The notes below the pieces were generated by a model. The model was not told the DNA's origin. It made no database searches and saw nothing but the letters and a program-made list of their open reading frames with translations. Below, piece after piece: positions 41,812-50,657 of a stretch of DNA of 64,000 nucleotides. Both the position numbers and the translations under genes were made by a program. Numbering within the stretch: position 1 is the stretch's first letter; each line of letters opens with the position of its first letter. Location of the stretch: the NCBI RefSeq assembly GCF_900108335.1, contig NZ_FNVT01000010.1, positions 1 to 64,000 of the forward strand, written 5' to 3'. The stretch is from Nonomuraea solani. Lineage in GTDB: Bacteria; Actinomycetota; Actinomycetes; Streptosporangiales; Streptosporangiaceae.

Positions 41812-42762
41812 ATGCACACGGTGGCGGTCCTGGCTCTGGATCATGTGGTGGCGGCCGACATGGCGACCCCGATCGAGGCGTTCGGGCGGGCGCGCCTGGC
41901 GGACGGGCGGCGGCCGTACCGGGTGCTGGTGTGTGCGGCGACGCCGCAGGTGGTCACCGACACGTTCACGCTCGCCGCCCCGCACGGCCTGGAGGCGCTG
42001 CGCGAAGCGGACACGATCGTGGTGCCGGGTTGTTCAGAGGTGGCCGCCCCGCCGGGCCGGGAGGTGCTCGACGCGCTGCGGGCGGCGGCGGCCGCGGGCA
42101 CCCGGATCGCCTCTATTTGCGCGGGCGCGTTCACCCTCGCCGCGGCCGGGCTGCTCGACGGGTTGAGCGCGACCACGCACTGGATCGCCGCCCACCGGCT
42201 GGCCGAACGGTTTCCGCGCGTCGACGTACGGCCGGACGTGCTCTACGTCGACAACGGCCAGATCCTGACCTCGGCCGGCGCCGCGGCCGGGCTGGACCTG
42301 TGCCTTTACCTCGTCCGCCGCGACTTCGGCTCGGCGGTCGCCGCCGACCTGGCCCGGCTGTCGGTGACGCCCCTGGAACGCGAGGGCGGGCAGGCCCAGT
42401 TCATCGTGCACGCCCAGCCGCCGGTGCCCCAGGGCTCGCTGCTGGAGCCCGTGCTGTCCTGGATCGAGGACAACCTGGCCCACGAGATGACCCTCGGTGA
42501 GATGGCCGGCCGCAGCGGCCTCAGCGAGCGGACCTTCAGCCGCCGCTTCCGGGAGCAGACCGGCACCACCCCGCTGCAGTGGCTGCTGCGAGCCCGTGTC
42601 CGCCGCGCCCAATTTCTGCTGGAGACCACCGACCACGGCGTCGAGCGCATCGCCACGCAGGCCGGCTTCGGCTCACCCACCGCTTTCCGGGAACGCTTCA
42701 AGAAGGTCGTCGGCGTCACCCCGCAGTCCTACCGCTCCTCCTTCCGAACCAACGCCCCATAG
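41812..42762 (+). CDS. GlxA-family transcriptional regulator (DJ-1/PfpI domain plus AraC HTH)
   Basis: A 316-residue regulator. Residues 1-180 form a DJ-1/PfpI (class I amidotransferase-like) domain with DTIVVPGCSEVAAPP, the nucleophile-elbow-like IASICAGAFTLAAAGLLDG (Cys) and ATTHWIAAHRLAERFP. Residues 215-312 form the AraC double helix-turn-helix: MTLGEMAGRSGLSERTFSRR and VERIATQAGFGSPTAFRERF, with GVTPQSYR. Such proteins (GlxA/FtrA/CdhR/ArgR types) are usually activators of amino-acid, quaternary-amine or stress genes. It stands alone here, with the next gene 545 nt downstream, and its targets are not evident. Confidence 0.92.
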   Translation: MHTVAVLALDHVVAADMATPIEAFGRARLADGRRPYRVLVCAATPQVVTDTFTLAAPHGLEALREADTIVVPGCSEVAAPPGREVLDALRAAAAAGTRIASICAGAFTLAAAGLLDGLSATTHWIAAHRLAERFPRVDVRPDVLYVDNGQILTSAGAAAGLDLCLYLVRRDFGSAVAADLARLSVTPLEREGGQAQFIVHAQPPVPQGSLLEPVLSWIEDNLAHEMTLGEMAGRSGLSERTFSRRFREQTGTTPLQWLLRARVRRAQFLLETTDHGVERIATQAGFGSPTAFRERFKKVVGVTPQSYRSSFRTNAP

Positions 42763-43307
42763 CGTTTGTGCGAGGTCGTTCAGGTCGAACGGTGTTCTCT
42801 CCAGCACCTCGAAATCGTGCAGAAAGGTATAGGCGAGCATTTCCATCGGGAAGTCCGGGGCGACATTCAGGCCAGGTCGCCGAACAAAGGAGAGGACGGG
42901 TGAAGGACTTCGGAGCCGGTGAGCGGCACCTCTCTCAGCCGTGCCGGGAGCGTGCCCACCTGCCCGGCCGGCGCCAGTTCGGTCGCGCGGTCGGTTCCCG
43001 CCACGGCAGCCCCCTGACCTCGGAGAGCGAGGAACGGCCACCTTCAGCCAAGGGGAATCCGGCAGCAGTCGCGCCGGGCGGCGTAGGACTCGTCCGAGTG
43101 AATTTCTCGCAGGTCAGGGAACATGTCCGTCACTCTGGGGGCGCCGCCTTCCCTTGACAGGTGATCATCAGCCGTTCATACTCCTCTCGAAGCGCTGCGA
43201 TCAGCCTTCGAGCCTCTCCTTGAATAACCGGGCCCGCGATTTTTCCAGGCCCTTTTCCGTGCTTCCCGCACGACACCCCCTCGGCACGCAAGGAGTGTCA
43301 TCTCGAA
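42763..43307. other. 545-nt intergenic region with a likely coding remnant
   Basis: No intact gene is seen. On the minus strand about 40 codons (about 42763-42880) read as well-composed coding sequence, PDFPMEMLAYTFLHDFEVLE then RTPFDLNDLAQTL, with mostly G/C third positions, but no family is recognised and the frame runs into the GlxA gene. This could be the end of a decayed gene. The stretch before the protease is AT-richer and should carry its promoter and leader. Confidence 0.35.
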
Positions 43308-43832
43308 ATGCATTCGAGAGTATTGATACGTCACGCACGACGCGGATTCCTGGCGGCCGTCGTCGTCATGCTGGTGGTGGTGACGGGTGGTTCCCCGGCA
43401 GCCGCGCACTGGAACGGCACCGGCCAGGACATCGCCCGGATCCACATGTACCCGTACAGCTACAACAGCACCTGGCAGGCGCCGATGAACAAGGCTCTGG
43501 CCAATTGGAACGCCACGTCGAGCCCCGCCCATTTCTACAAGAGCACGAATTCGGGCTCGACCATCACGGTGAAGTCGTACAGCAACACCTGGTACGGCAC
43601 CTACCAGCGGTGCGGCGGCATGTGCATGTACGTCAAGTTGAACACGCGCACCATCAACAGGGACGCGTCCAACTTCTCGAACTTCGTCACGAGCACGCTG
43701 GTCCACGAGTTCGGGCACGCGCTGAACCTCGCGCACAACTCGACCACGTCGATCATGAACACGAGCCGCAACCGTAACTCGATGACCAAGCCGCAGTCGC
43801 ACGATGTCGCCGACGTCAACGCCTACTACTAA
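43308..43832 (+). CDS. Small secreted zinc metalloprotease (matrixin/snapalysin-like)
   Basis: A 174-residue precursor with a signal peptide (1-33, GGSPAAA). The mature domain has the extended zinc motif HEFGHALNLAH (HExxHxxxxxH) and a Met-turn SIMN about 12 residues later, as in metzincin proteases. CGGMC is a probable disulfide or small loop. It is about the size of snapalysin, which actinomycetes secrete to digest protein. It is followed after 13 nt by a lipoprotein gene in the same direction, suggesting a functional pair. Confidence 0.87.
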   Translation: MHSRVLIRHARRGFLAAVVVMLVVVTGGSPAAAHWNGTGQDIARIHMYPYSYNSTWQAPMNKALANWNATSSPAHFYKSTNSGSTITVKSYSNTWYGTYQRCGGMCMYVKLNTRTINRDASNFSNFVTSTLVHEFGHALNLAHNSTTSIMNTSRNRNSMTKPQSHDVADVNAYY

Positions 43833-43845
43833 AGGGGGCCGCCGC

Positions 43846-44430
43846 GTGCTACGGCGACTTGGAGCGCTCGTCTTCGTCGCGGTGTTCATGACCGCGTGCT
43901 CGAGCCATGAAGAGCCCATTCTCTACCGAGCCGACTATCCCCAGTACGAGAGCGCCGACGCGCTCTACGACAAGGCGAATCTGGTCGTCGAGGCCCGCAT
44001 CGTCGGAGAGCCGCGCTACCTCCAGGAGAAGGAGGCGGCGCCCGATCCCGCCGAGACGGACCCGCAGCTCAACCCGCAGGCCGGAGCCCCCGCCGCGGTG
44101 GCCGCCCAGCCCGAGGCGCCGCCGATGGTCATCACCGTCTACACCGCCCAGATCGTGAAGGTGTTCAAGGGTGAGGCCAAGGAGGGGCAGTCGATCGAGG
44201 TCAAGGAACTCGGCGGCACCTTCGACGGCGTGACCTACCAGGAGGAGCACACCACCGCGCTCAACCAGGACAGCGGTTACGTCCTGTTCCTGGAAACGTA
44301 TCCGGACTCGCCGGCCGCGCTGCTGAACCCCGTCCAGGCGAAATATCCGCTGGACGCCGCCGGTAATCCCGCGTCACTGCCGGAGAATTCCATCAAGCTG
44401 GCGCGTACCGAACTGGAATCGATGTCCTGA
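43846..44430 (+). CDS. Lipoprotein of unknown function paired with the metalloprotease
   Basis: A 194-residue protein. GTG 43846 (AAAGGGGG nine nt before) gives LGALVFVAVFMTACSS, a lipoprotein signal with lipobox MTAC. A proline/alanine-rich linker (about 65-90) is followed by a beta-rich segment (VITVYTAQIVKVFKGE, SIEVKELGGTFDGV, YVLFLETYPDS) like the domains of secreted cargo or inhibitor-like lipoproteins in actinobacteria. It lies 13 nt after the protease gene. A role in anchoring or restraining the protease is possible, but no family is recognised. Confidence 0.75.
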   Translation: MLRRLGALVFVAVFMTACSSHEEPILYRADYPQYESADALYDKANLVVEARIVGEPRYLQEKEAAPDPAETDPQLNPQAGAPAAVAAQPEAPPMVITVYTAQIVKVFKGEAKEGQSIEVKELGGTFDGVTYQEEHTTALNQDSGYVLFLETYPDSPAALLNPVQAKYPLDAAGNPASLPENSIKLARTELESMS

Positions 44431-44434
44431 TCGA

Positions 44435-44446
44435 AAAAGGCCTTTT
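44435..44446. terminator. Small AAAAGGCCTTTT palindrome between convergent genes
   Basis: A 12-bp perfect palindrome lies right after the lipoprotein stop and at the stop of the SPFH gene. The T-run on both strands fits a weak bidirectional terminator. Confidence 0.35.
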
Positions 44447-45831
44447 CATTTCGAAGGCTCGTCGATCGCCGACCGCAGCACCCCGATCACCACGGCGAGC
44501 TCGGCCAGCAGGCCCGACACGGTCGTCCGGTCGCCGCCGTTGATCGACACCATGCGCAGCTCCTCCGGCTGGGGGAGCTTCGCCATGATCTCGGGGAGCA
44601 GGCCGATCAGCTTGGCCTGCAGGCTGGCCGGCGTCTGCCGGTTGTCGATGTCGGCCCGCAGCCGCGTCCGCTCCACGTCGAGCAGCGCCCGCTCGTGGTC
44701 GGCCAGCACCTGGGAGCGGGCCAGCTCCAGCTCGCCGTCGAGCTCCAGGCGCTTCAGCTCCCGCTCCCGTTCGATCCGGAGCCGGCCGGTCTCGGCCTCC
44801 TCGGCGTGCCGCTCGCGCTCCATCCGCAGCGCGTGCCGGGTCGTCTCGGTCTCCAGCTCCGCCACCGCCCTGGAGTCGTCGTGCTCGCGCTGCGTACGCC
44901 GCAGCCGCTCGGCCACCTCGGTGTCGAACTGCCACGCCTCGTTGCGGGCCCGCAGCTCGGCGAGCTCCCGCTCGTACTCCAGGCGCTGCGTCTCCTTGAG
45001 CCGCTCGGCCGCCATCTCGCGCTGCGCGACCGCCTCCTCCGACTCCAGCTCGGCCAGCCGGGCGAGCTGCCCCTGCTCGGCCCGGTAGGGCTTCTGCAGG
45101 TTCTCCCAGAGCCGCGACGAGCTGACGACGGCCTCCTTGATCTGTACGGTGACGATGCGCAGCCCGAGCCCCTGGTCGGTGTTGTCCTCGCCCTCGGCCA
45201 CCGCGCGCAGCCGGGCCGTCAGCTCCTCGATGATGGGCTGCTTGTCGCTGAGCACGTCGCGCACGCCCATGGTCGCGACCTTGTCCTTGATGGCCGCCTC
45301 CGCCTGCTCCCGCAGCTGCAGGTTGACGAGCCGCATCGGGTCGGCCTGGTCGCCGAAGTCCAGTTTCCGGTACGCGATGGAAAAGGACTGGATGCCCCAC
45401 TGCACGTACCCCTGCACCAGGACGCCCTGCAACTCGCGGCAGATGCAGTACGCGTTGATGAGGATCGTCTGCGTGGCCCCCGGCACCACCAGGAACGAGT
45501 CGGTGGCCGGGTTGAACCGGAACGACACGCCCAGGCCGATGTGCAGCGGGTTCTCGCGGCCGCGCCGGGTGTGCACCACGAAGGCGTTGGGCGGGACGAG
45601 CACGTTCTTCCAGCGCCAGAAGCCGGTGATCCGCACGTCCACCGGGCCGGGCGTCGCCTTCTCGGGAGGGCCGCCGCCCAGGGCCCGCTCGCGCTTGAGC
45701 AGCGGGCCCGCCGCGCCGGGTGACGGCTCGCCGGGGCCGCCGCGGCGCGCCCGCAGATCGTCCTCGAGCACCGCCTGCTGCGCGACGACCTGATCCAGAT
45801 AGGCATTGCCCTTGCCCGTGGTGGTGCTCAT
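44446..45831 (-). CDS. Soluble SPFH/band-7 domain protein with long coiled coil
   Basis: A 461-residue protein from ATG 45831 (GGAGGAA just before). Residues 1-65 are a polar lead, about 65-255 an SPFH/band-7 domain (VFRITGFWRWKNVLVPPNAFVVH, SFRFNPATDSFLVVPG, YVQWGIQSFSIAYR, VRDVLSDKQPIIEEL), and about 265-405 a long charged coiled coil of E/R/L heptads. A short C-terminal helix follows. Unlike stomatin and flotillin it has no N-terminal membrane helix or hairpin, so membrane contact would need a partner. SPFH proteins form oligomeric rings or cages. It is divergent from recQ, with 153 nt between starts. Confidence 0.85.
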   Translation of the reverse strand: MSTTTGKGNAYLDQVVAQQAVLEDDLRARRGGPGEPSPGAAGPLLKRERALGGGPPEKATPGPVDVRITGFWRWKNVLVPPNAFVVHTRRGRENPLHIGLGVSFRFNPATDSFLVVPGATQTILINAYCICRELQGVLVQGYVQWGIQSFSIAYRKLDFGDQADPMRLVNLQLREQAEAAIKDKVATMGVRDVLSDKQPIIEELTARLRAVAEGEDNTDQGLGLRIVTVQIKEAVVSSSRLWENLQKPYRAEQGQLARLAELESEEAVAQREMAAERLKETQRLEYERELAELRARNEAWQFDTEVAERLRRTQREHDDSRAVAELETETTRHALRMERERHAEEAETGRLRIERERELKRLELDGELELARSQVLADHERALLDVERTRLRADIDNRQTPASLQAKLIGLLPEIMAKLPQPEELRMVSINGGDRTTVSGLLAELAVVIGVLRSAIDEPSK

Positions 45832-45984
45832 CGTTCCTCCGGCCCGCCTCACGACTGCCGCCGAGTCTCGCCTAAGCCGCCGAATCGCCGCAACCACAAT
45901 CCAATCGCCGCAAGCGCCGTCCGATGGGGCATGCGGGCCGCGCCTGCGGGTAATGAGCGCCCCACCGAGTGGAGGATGGGTGGC

Positions 45985-47628
45985 ATGCGATTGTGGATGA
46001 GGCTGAAGAGCCGGTTCGGACGGCAGGGACGGCGGTTACGGGCCACGGCTCGGCGGAGCTTCGGCTGGCCGCGGCTGCGACCGGGCCAGCAGGAGGCGAT
46101 GGAACACCTGCTCAAGGGCCGTGACGTCCTGCTGATCATGCCGACCGGCGGCGGCAAGTCGGCGGTCTACCAGGTGCCGGCGCTGCTGCTCGACGGCCCC
46201 GCCATCGTCGTCTCGCCGCTCATCGCGCTCCAGCGCGACCAGGTGACCGGCCTGCTCAAGGCCGACGCGGGCGGCGCCGTGGCGGTGAACTCGACCTCCT
46301 CCGTCGAGGCGGGGCTGGAGAAGGTGACGGCGGGCGACGCGGCGTTCGTGTTCCTGTCCCCGGAACAGCTCGCCAAGCCCGACGTCGTCGAACGGCTCGC
46401 GCGGGCCAGGCCGTCGCTGATCGCGATCGACGAGGCCCACTGCGTCTCGTCCTGGGGCCACGACTTCCGCCCCGACTACCTGCGGCTCGGGAAGGTCATC
46501 GAGCGTCTGGGGCATCCGCCGGTGGTCGCGATGACCGCCACCGCCGCGCCGAACGTCCGCGAGGAGATCGTCCGCTCGCTCGGGCTGGCCCGCCCGGTGG
46601 AGATCGTCAGGGGGTTCGACCGGCCGAACATCGCGCTGGAGGTGCGGCGCTTCGTCCGCGCGCAGGACAAGAGCGAGGCGCTGATCGAGGACGCCGCCTC
46701 CCGCGAGGGCCTCGGCCTGGTGTACGTCGCCACCCGCCGGGAGACCGAGGAGTACGCCGCCGCGCTGGCCGGCAAGGGGCGCCGGGCCGAGCCGTACCAC
46801 GGGGGCATGCGCGCCACCGAGCGCACCCGCGTACACGAGCTGTTCACCGCCGGTGACGTGGACACGATCGTCGCGACGTCGGCGTTCGGGATGGGCATCG
46901 ACCGGCCGGACGTGCGCTACGTGCTGCACGCCGCCCCGCCCGAGTCGCCCGACGCCTACTACCAGGAGATCGGCCGCGCGGGCCGGGACGGCGTGCCCGC
47001 CACGGCGGTGCTGTTCTACCGGCAGGAGGACCTGGGCCTGCGCCGGTTCTTCACCGGCGGCCGGGCCGACGCCGACGCGCTGCTGCGGGTGGCGACGCTG
47101 GCCCGCGAGCACGCCGGTACGGTGCCCGCGGGCGAGCTGGCCAAGCTGCTCAAAGTGAGCACGTCCCACCTCACCCGGCTCGTCAATCTGCTGGAACGGG
47201 CGGGCGCGCTCTCCGTGACCGACACCGGCGACCTGCGCTACACCTCCGCCACCCTCACCCCGGAGCAGGCGGCCGCGCGCGCCGTCGAACTGGACGAGGC
47301 CCGGCACCGCGTCGACGACTCGCGCATCGACATGATGCGCGGCTACGCCGAGACGCGGGGCTGCCGGCGCCGCTTCCTGCTCGAATACTTCGGCGAGCCG
47401 TACGCCGGTCCGTGCGGCTCGTGCGACACCTGCCGGAACGGCGAGACGACTCCCGAGCCGGTGCCCGACGAGGGCGGGTTCCCCGTCCAGGCGAAGGTGA
47501 CCCACACGATGTGGGGCCCGGGGACGGTCATGAGCCGCGAGCACGACCGGATCACCGTGCTGTTCGACTCGGTCGGCTACAAGACCCTGTCGCTGGCCGT
47601 GGTGGACGACGTCCTGCGCCACTCGTAG
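45985..47628 (+). CDS. recQ: RecQ-family ATP-dependent DNA helicase, short form
   Basis: A 547-residue helicase, shorter than RecQ of E. coli (about 610). Motifs: IMPTGGGKSAVYQ (Walker A), IDEAHCVSSWGHDFRP (DEAH), MTATAAPNVREEIV, HGGMRATERT, GMGIDRPDVRYVLHA and YQEIGRAGRDG (motif VI arginine fingers). A zinc site CRRRFLLEYFGEP then CGSCDTC follows. There is no HRDC domain; instead about 60 residues end in TMWGPGTVMSREHDRITVLF, an SH3-like tail. It unwinds DNA 3'-5' in repair of stalled forks. ATG 45985 is chosen because GGAGG lies before it; earlier in-frame starts are possible. Confidence 0.9.
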   Translation: MRLWMRLKSRFGRQGRRLRATARRSFGWPRLRPGQQEAMEHLLKGRDVLLIMPTGGGKSAVYQVPALLLDGPAIVVSPLIALQRDQVTGLLKADAGGAVAVNSTSSVEAGLEKVTAGDAAFVFLSPEQLAKPDVVERLARARPSLIAIDEAHCVSSWGHDFRPDYLRLGKVIERLGHPPVVAMTATAAPNVREEIVRSLGLARPVEIVRGFDRPNIALEVRRFVRAQDKSEALIEDAASREGLGLVYVATRRETEEYAAALAGKGRRAEPYHGGMRATERTRVHELFTAGDVDTIVATSAFGMGIDRPDVRYVLHAAPPESPDAYYQEIGRAGRDGVPATAVLFYRQEDLGLRRFFTGGRADADALLRVATLAREHAGTVPAGELAKLLKVSTSHLTRLVNLLERAGALSVTDTGDLRYTSATLTPEQAAARAVELDEARHRVDDSRIDMMRGYAETRGCRRRFLLEYFGEPYAGPCGSCDTCRNGETTPEPVPDEGGFPVQAKVTHTMWGPGTVMSREHDRITVLFDSVGYKTLSLAVVDDVLRHS

Positions 47629-47641
47629 CCGTTGGGGCTAC
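47625..47641 (+). terminator. Possible hairpin at the end of recQ
   Basis: GTAGCC-GTTGG-GGCTAC makes a 6-bp stem with a 5-nt loop, overlapping the recQ stop codon. No U-run follows, so it is a weak candidate. Confidence 0.35.
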
Positions 47642-47667
47642 CACCTCCACATTGAAAAAGAGGGCCA

Positions 47668-47697
47668 TTGACAGGACCGGCGGTCTCCGGAAAAGAT
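47668..47697 (+). promoter_or_regulatory. Probable promoter of the GntR/GH94 operon
   Basis: A perfect TTGACA at 47668-47673 is followed after 18 nt by AAAGAT at 47692-47697, about 40 nt before the gntR start. The -35 matches the sigma-70 consensus fully; the -10 is poor. Confidence 0.5.
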
Positions 47698-47734
47698 GCG
47701 GTCGTCCGTACAACTTTGAGCCAGAGGCCAACGG

Positions 47735-48517
47735 ATGAGCGAAATCGACTGGGCGCGACGACTGTCCCTGGAACCCGGTGCCGCCGTGCCGCTCTACTAC
47801 CAGCTGCGCGAGCGCCTGCGCATGGTGATCGGCGAGTGCGAGCCCAACACCCCCATCCCGGCGGAGAAGGACCTGATGGTGTTCGCCGGGGTGAGCAGGG
47901 CGACCGCGCGCCGGGCGATCGGCGACCTGGTGCAGGAGGGCCTGCTGGTGGCCCGGCAGGGCAGCGGCACGTACACGGCGCCGCTCGGGGTCGCCTCCGA
48001 GCTGGGCTCCAGACCGGCGGGCTTCACCGAGACGATGGCCAGGCTGGGGCGAAGACCGACCACGCAGGTGCTCGAAGCGCACACACAGCCGTGCGGCCCC
48101 GACGTCGCCCTCGCGCTCGGCGTCGAGACCGGCGCCGAGATCGTCTTCCTGGAACGCCTCCGGCTGCTCGACGGCGAGCCCTGCATGATCGAGAGCGCCC
48201 ATCTCCCCTCCGAACGGGTGCCCGGCATCCTCCAGGAGGACCTGACCGGTTCCCTCTACGGCCTGCTGCGACTGAAATACGGCCTGACCCCGGCCTCGGG
48301 CAGGGAGACCATCGGCGCCGTCAACGCCGACTACCGCCTGGCGGGCCTGCTGCACGTGCCCATGGCCGCCGCGCTCCTGGCCACCGCCCGATCCACGGTC
48401 ACCGAGGGCGGCCTGCCCCTGGAGTACACGATCCGGCACGCCAGAGGCGACCTCGCCGTCTTCTCCGTCGAGCTCAACGACGCCAAGAACGCCCTGATGA
48501 GCCAGGAGACGCGATGA
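47735..48517 (+). CDS. GntR/HutC-family (UTRA) transcriptional regulator, first gene of GH94 operon
   Basis: A 260-residue regulator with an N-terminal winged helix (about 15-85; PLYYQLRERLRMVIGE, VSRATARRAIGDLVQEGLL, RQGSGTY) and a UTRA ligand domain (about 100-255, with FLERLRLLDGEPCMIES). As the first gene of the operon, with a promoter directly upstream, it is probably autoregulatory. Its stop overlaps the next start (ATGA). Ligand unknown, probably a sugar phosphate or intermediate from the operon. Confidence 0.92.
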   Translation: MSEIDWARRLSLEPGAAVPLYYQLRERLRMVIGECEPNTPIPAEKDLMVFAGVSRATARRAIGDLVQEGLLVARQGSGTYTAPLGVASELGSRPAGFTETMARLGRRPTTQVLEAHTQPCGPDVALALGVETGAEIVFLERLRLLDGEPCMIESAHLPSERVPGILQEDLTGSLYGLLRLKYGLTPASGRETIGAVNADYRLAGLLHVPMAAALLATARSTVTEGGLPLEYTIRHARGDLAVFSVELNDAKNALMSQETR

Positions 48518-49764
48518 ACCGCCTGTCCAGACGCCGATTACTGGCCGCCGCCGCCCTCTCACCCCTGCTGGCCGCGTGTGGCGGCGGGCAGGAGCCCGAG
48601 GTGCCCGCCGACGGTGTCCCGCGCGGCAAGCTGTCGGTCTGGCTGCACCAGACCCGCGCGTACGACGCGGTCTTCACCCCGCTGCTCCACCAGTACGTCA
48701 AGGAGTTCGGCGGCGTCGACATCACCCCGCTCTACGTCCCCGTCAACCAGCTCGACACCAAGCTGCTCACCGCGTTCGCCGGCGGCGCCGCGCCCGACCT
48801 GTTCAGGATCGGCGGCTGGACGATCCCCGGCCACGCCCGCAAGGGCCGGCTGGCGCCCACCGAGAAGACCGTGACGGGCGCGTACGACCAGGCGGCGCTC
48901 GACTCGATGACCCACGACGGCAAGGTCTACGGCGCGCCGACCGACTACACCCTCTGCTACCTCTACTACCGCCGTGACCGCTTCGCCGAGGCCGGGCTCG
49001 ACCCCGACAAACCGCCCACCACCTGGGAAGAGGTCGCCGAATACAGCAAGAAGCTGACCTCGGCCGACGGCAGGAAGGTCGGCCTGCAGTGGATCCTCGG
49101 CAACCCGCAGTGGACCGTCATGCAGCTCCTCGCCCTGGTCAAGGGCAAGGGCGGCACCATACTCAGCCCCGACGGGCGCAAGGCCACGCTGGCCACCGAC
49201 GCGGGCGTGGCGGCGCTGCGCTACTACGGCGGACTCGGCAACGCCAGGCTGTCGAACCCGATGTCCGGGTTCGGGCTGTTCGCCACCGGTGAGGCGGCGA
49301 TGCTCGTCTCCGGCCTGTTCGCGATGGACCTGTTCCCGACGCTCGACAAACGGCTGGAGTTCGGCAAGGTCTTCGACATCGCGCCGCTGCCGCGCTTCGA
49401 CGCCGGTCAGCCGGTGGTGCCCGCCTACACGTGGGGCTGGGCGGTGTCGGCCAAGACGAAGATCCCGTACACGGCCTGGCATTTCATCGACTACCTGCAG
49501 CGGCCCGACGTGGCGGCCACGCAGCTATGGGAGGCGGGCTCGCTCACGCCGGTCAAAGGCTGGGAGAAGCTCACCGGGGCCGACCAGAAGGCCATCGACA
49601 TCATGGTCGCCTCCGCCCCGCACGCCGACTTCGGCCCGCGCACGCCGGTGTGGAACGAGATGGCCAAGGCCCTCACCGACGCGGGCGACGCCGTGGCCCA
49701 CGGCAAGAAGACCCCCGAGCAGGCCGCGCTGGACTTCGACCAGGCGATGCGGCTCGCACTGTGA
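48514..49764 (+). CDS. Sugar-binding lipoprotein of ABC transporter (GH94 operon)
   Basis: A 416-residue extracellular solute-binding protein (family 1). The N-terminus MNRLSRRRLLAAAALSPLLA has a twin-arginine-like RRRLL and lipobox LAAC, so a Tat-exported lipoprotein is likely. The fold is seen in GKLSVWLHQTRAYDAVFTPL and TGEAAMLVSGLFAMDLF. It overlaps both neighbouring genes by 4 nt. The ligand is the glycoside processed by this operon. Confidence 0.9.
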   Translation: MNRLSRRRLLAAAALSPLLAACGGGQEPEVPADGVPRGKLSVWLHQTRAYDAVFTPLLHQYVKEFGGVDITPLYVPVNQLDTKLLTAFAGGAAPDLFRIGGWTIPGHARKGRLAPTEKTVTGAYDQAALDSMTHDGKVYGAPTDYTLCYLYYRRDRFAEAGLDPDKPPTTWEEVAEYSKKLTSADGRKVGLQWILGNPQWTVMQLLALVKGKGGTILSPDGRKATLATDAGVAALRYYGGLGNARLSNPMSGFGLFATGEAAMLVSGLFAMDLFPTLDKRLEFGKVFDIAPLPRFDAGQPVVPAYTWGWAVSAKTKIPYTAWHFIDYLQRPDVAATQLWEAGSLTPVKGWEKLTGADQKAIDIMVASAPHADFGPRTPVWNEMAKALTDAGDAVAHGKKTPEQAALDFDQAMRLAL

Positions 49765-50657
49765 CAGCCGTCCACACACTGTCGGGCAGGGGGCAGCGGC
49801 GGGCCGAGGCGCGGACCGGCGGGCTGCTGGCCCTGCCCGCGATGGTCTACTTCGGGGTGTTCTGGCTGCTGCCGTTCCTGTCGGCCGCCTACCTGAGCTT
49901 CACCCGCTACGACCTGGCGGGCACCCCGGAATGGGTCGGCCTGGAGAACTACCGGCGCATGCTGGAGGACCCCGGGTTCTGGAACTCGGCCCAGGTCACC
50001 GCCCTCTACACGGCGGGCTCGGTGCTCCCGGCGATCGTGCTGGCGCTGGCGATCGCCGTCCCGCTGGCCAGGCCGGGCCGGCGCAACGGCGTGCTGCGCG
50101 GCCTGATCATGATCCCGGCGGTGATGCCGCTGGTGGCCACCTCGGTGGTGTGGCGGATCATCTACGCCGACGGCGGCCCGGCGAACACGGTGCTCGGCCT
50201 GGCCGGGCTGGGGCCGGTGTCCTGGCTGACCGACGAGCGGCTGGCGATCTGGTCGCTGGTCGTCATGGTCACCTGGAAGCACCTCGGGCTCTTCGTCATC
50301 ATCCTGACGGCCGGGCTGCAGGCGCTGCCCCGCGGCGTGTACGAGGCGGCGGCCCTCGACGGCGCCGGACCCGTCCGCGCCTTCTTCTCGATCACCCTTC
50401 CGCTGCTGCGCAGAACCCTGCTGTTCGTCCTGATCATCGCCGTGGTGGGGTCGACGCAGGCGTTCGTCCCCGCGTTCCTGCTGACCGGCGGCGGCCCGGC
50501 CGGCGCCACCGAGGTGCTGCCCTACTACATGTGGTCGAACGCCTTCGGCTTCGAGCGCATGGGCTACGCCTCGGCCATGGCGATGGTGCTGCTCGTCATG
50601 CTGGTCGTGCTGTCGCTGGCCCAGTTCCGTTTCCTGCGCGGCGGTGACGATGAGTAG
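49761..50657 (+). CDS. ABC sugar transporter permease, MalF type (GH94 operon)
   Basis: A 298-residue inner-membrane protein starting GTG within the binding-protein stop (GTGA). The first helix is LLALPAMVYFGVFWLLPFLS and five more follow. The EAA loop is YEAAALDGAGPVRAFF followed by ITLPLLRRT. Confidence 0.93.
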   Translation: MTAVHTLSGRGQRRAEARTGGLLALPAMVYFGVFWLLPFLSAAYLSFTRYDLAGTPEWVGLENYRRMLEDPGFWNSAQVTALYTAGSVLPAIVLALAIAVPLARPGRRNGVLRGLIMIPAVMPLVATSVVWRIIYADGGPANTVLGLAGLGPVSWLTDERLAIWSLVVMVTWKHLGLFVIILTAGLQALPRGVYEAAALDGAGPVRAFFSITLPLLRRTLLFVLIIAVVGSTQAFVPAFLLTGGGPAGATEVLPYYMWSNAFGFERMGYASAMAMVLLVMLVVLSLAQFRFLRGGDDE

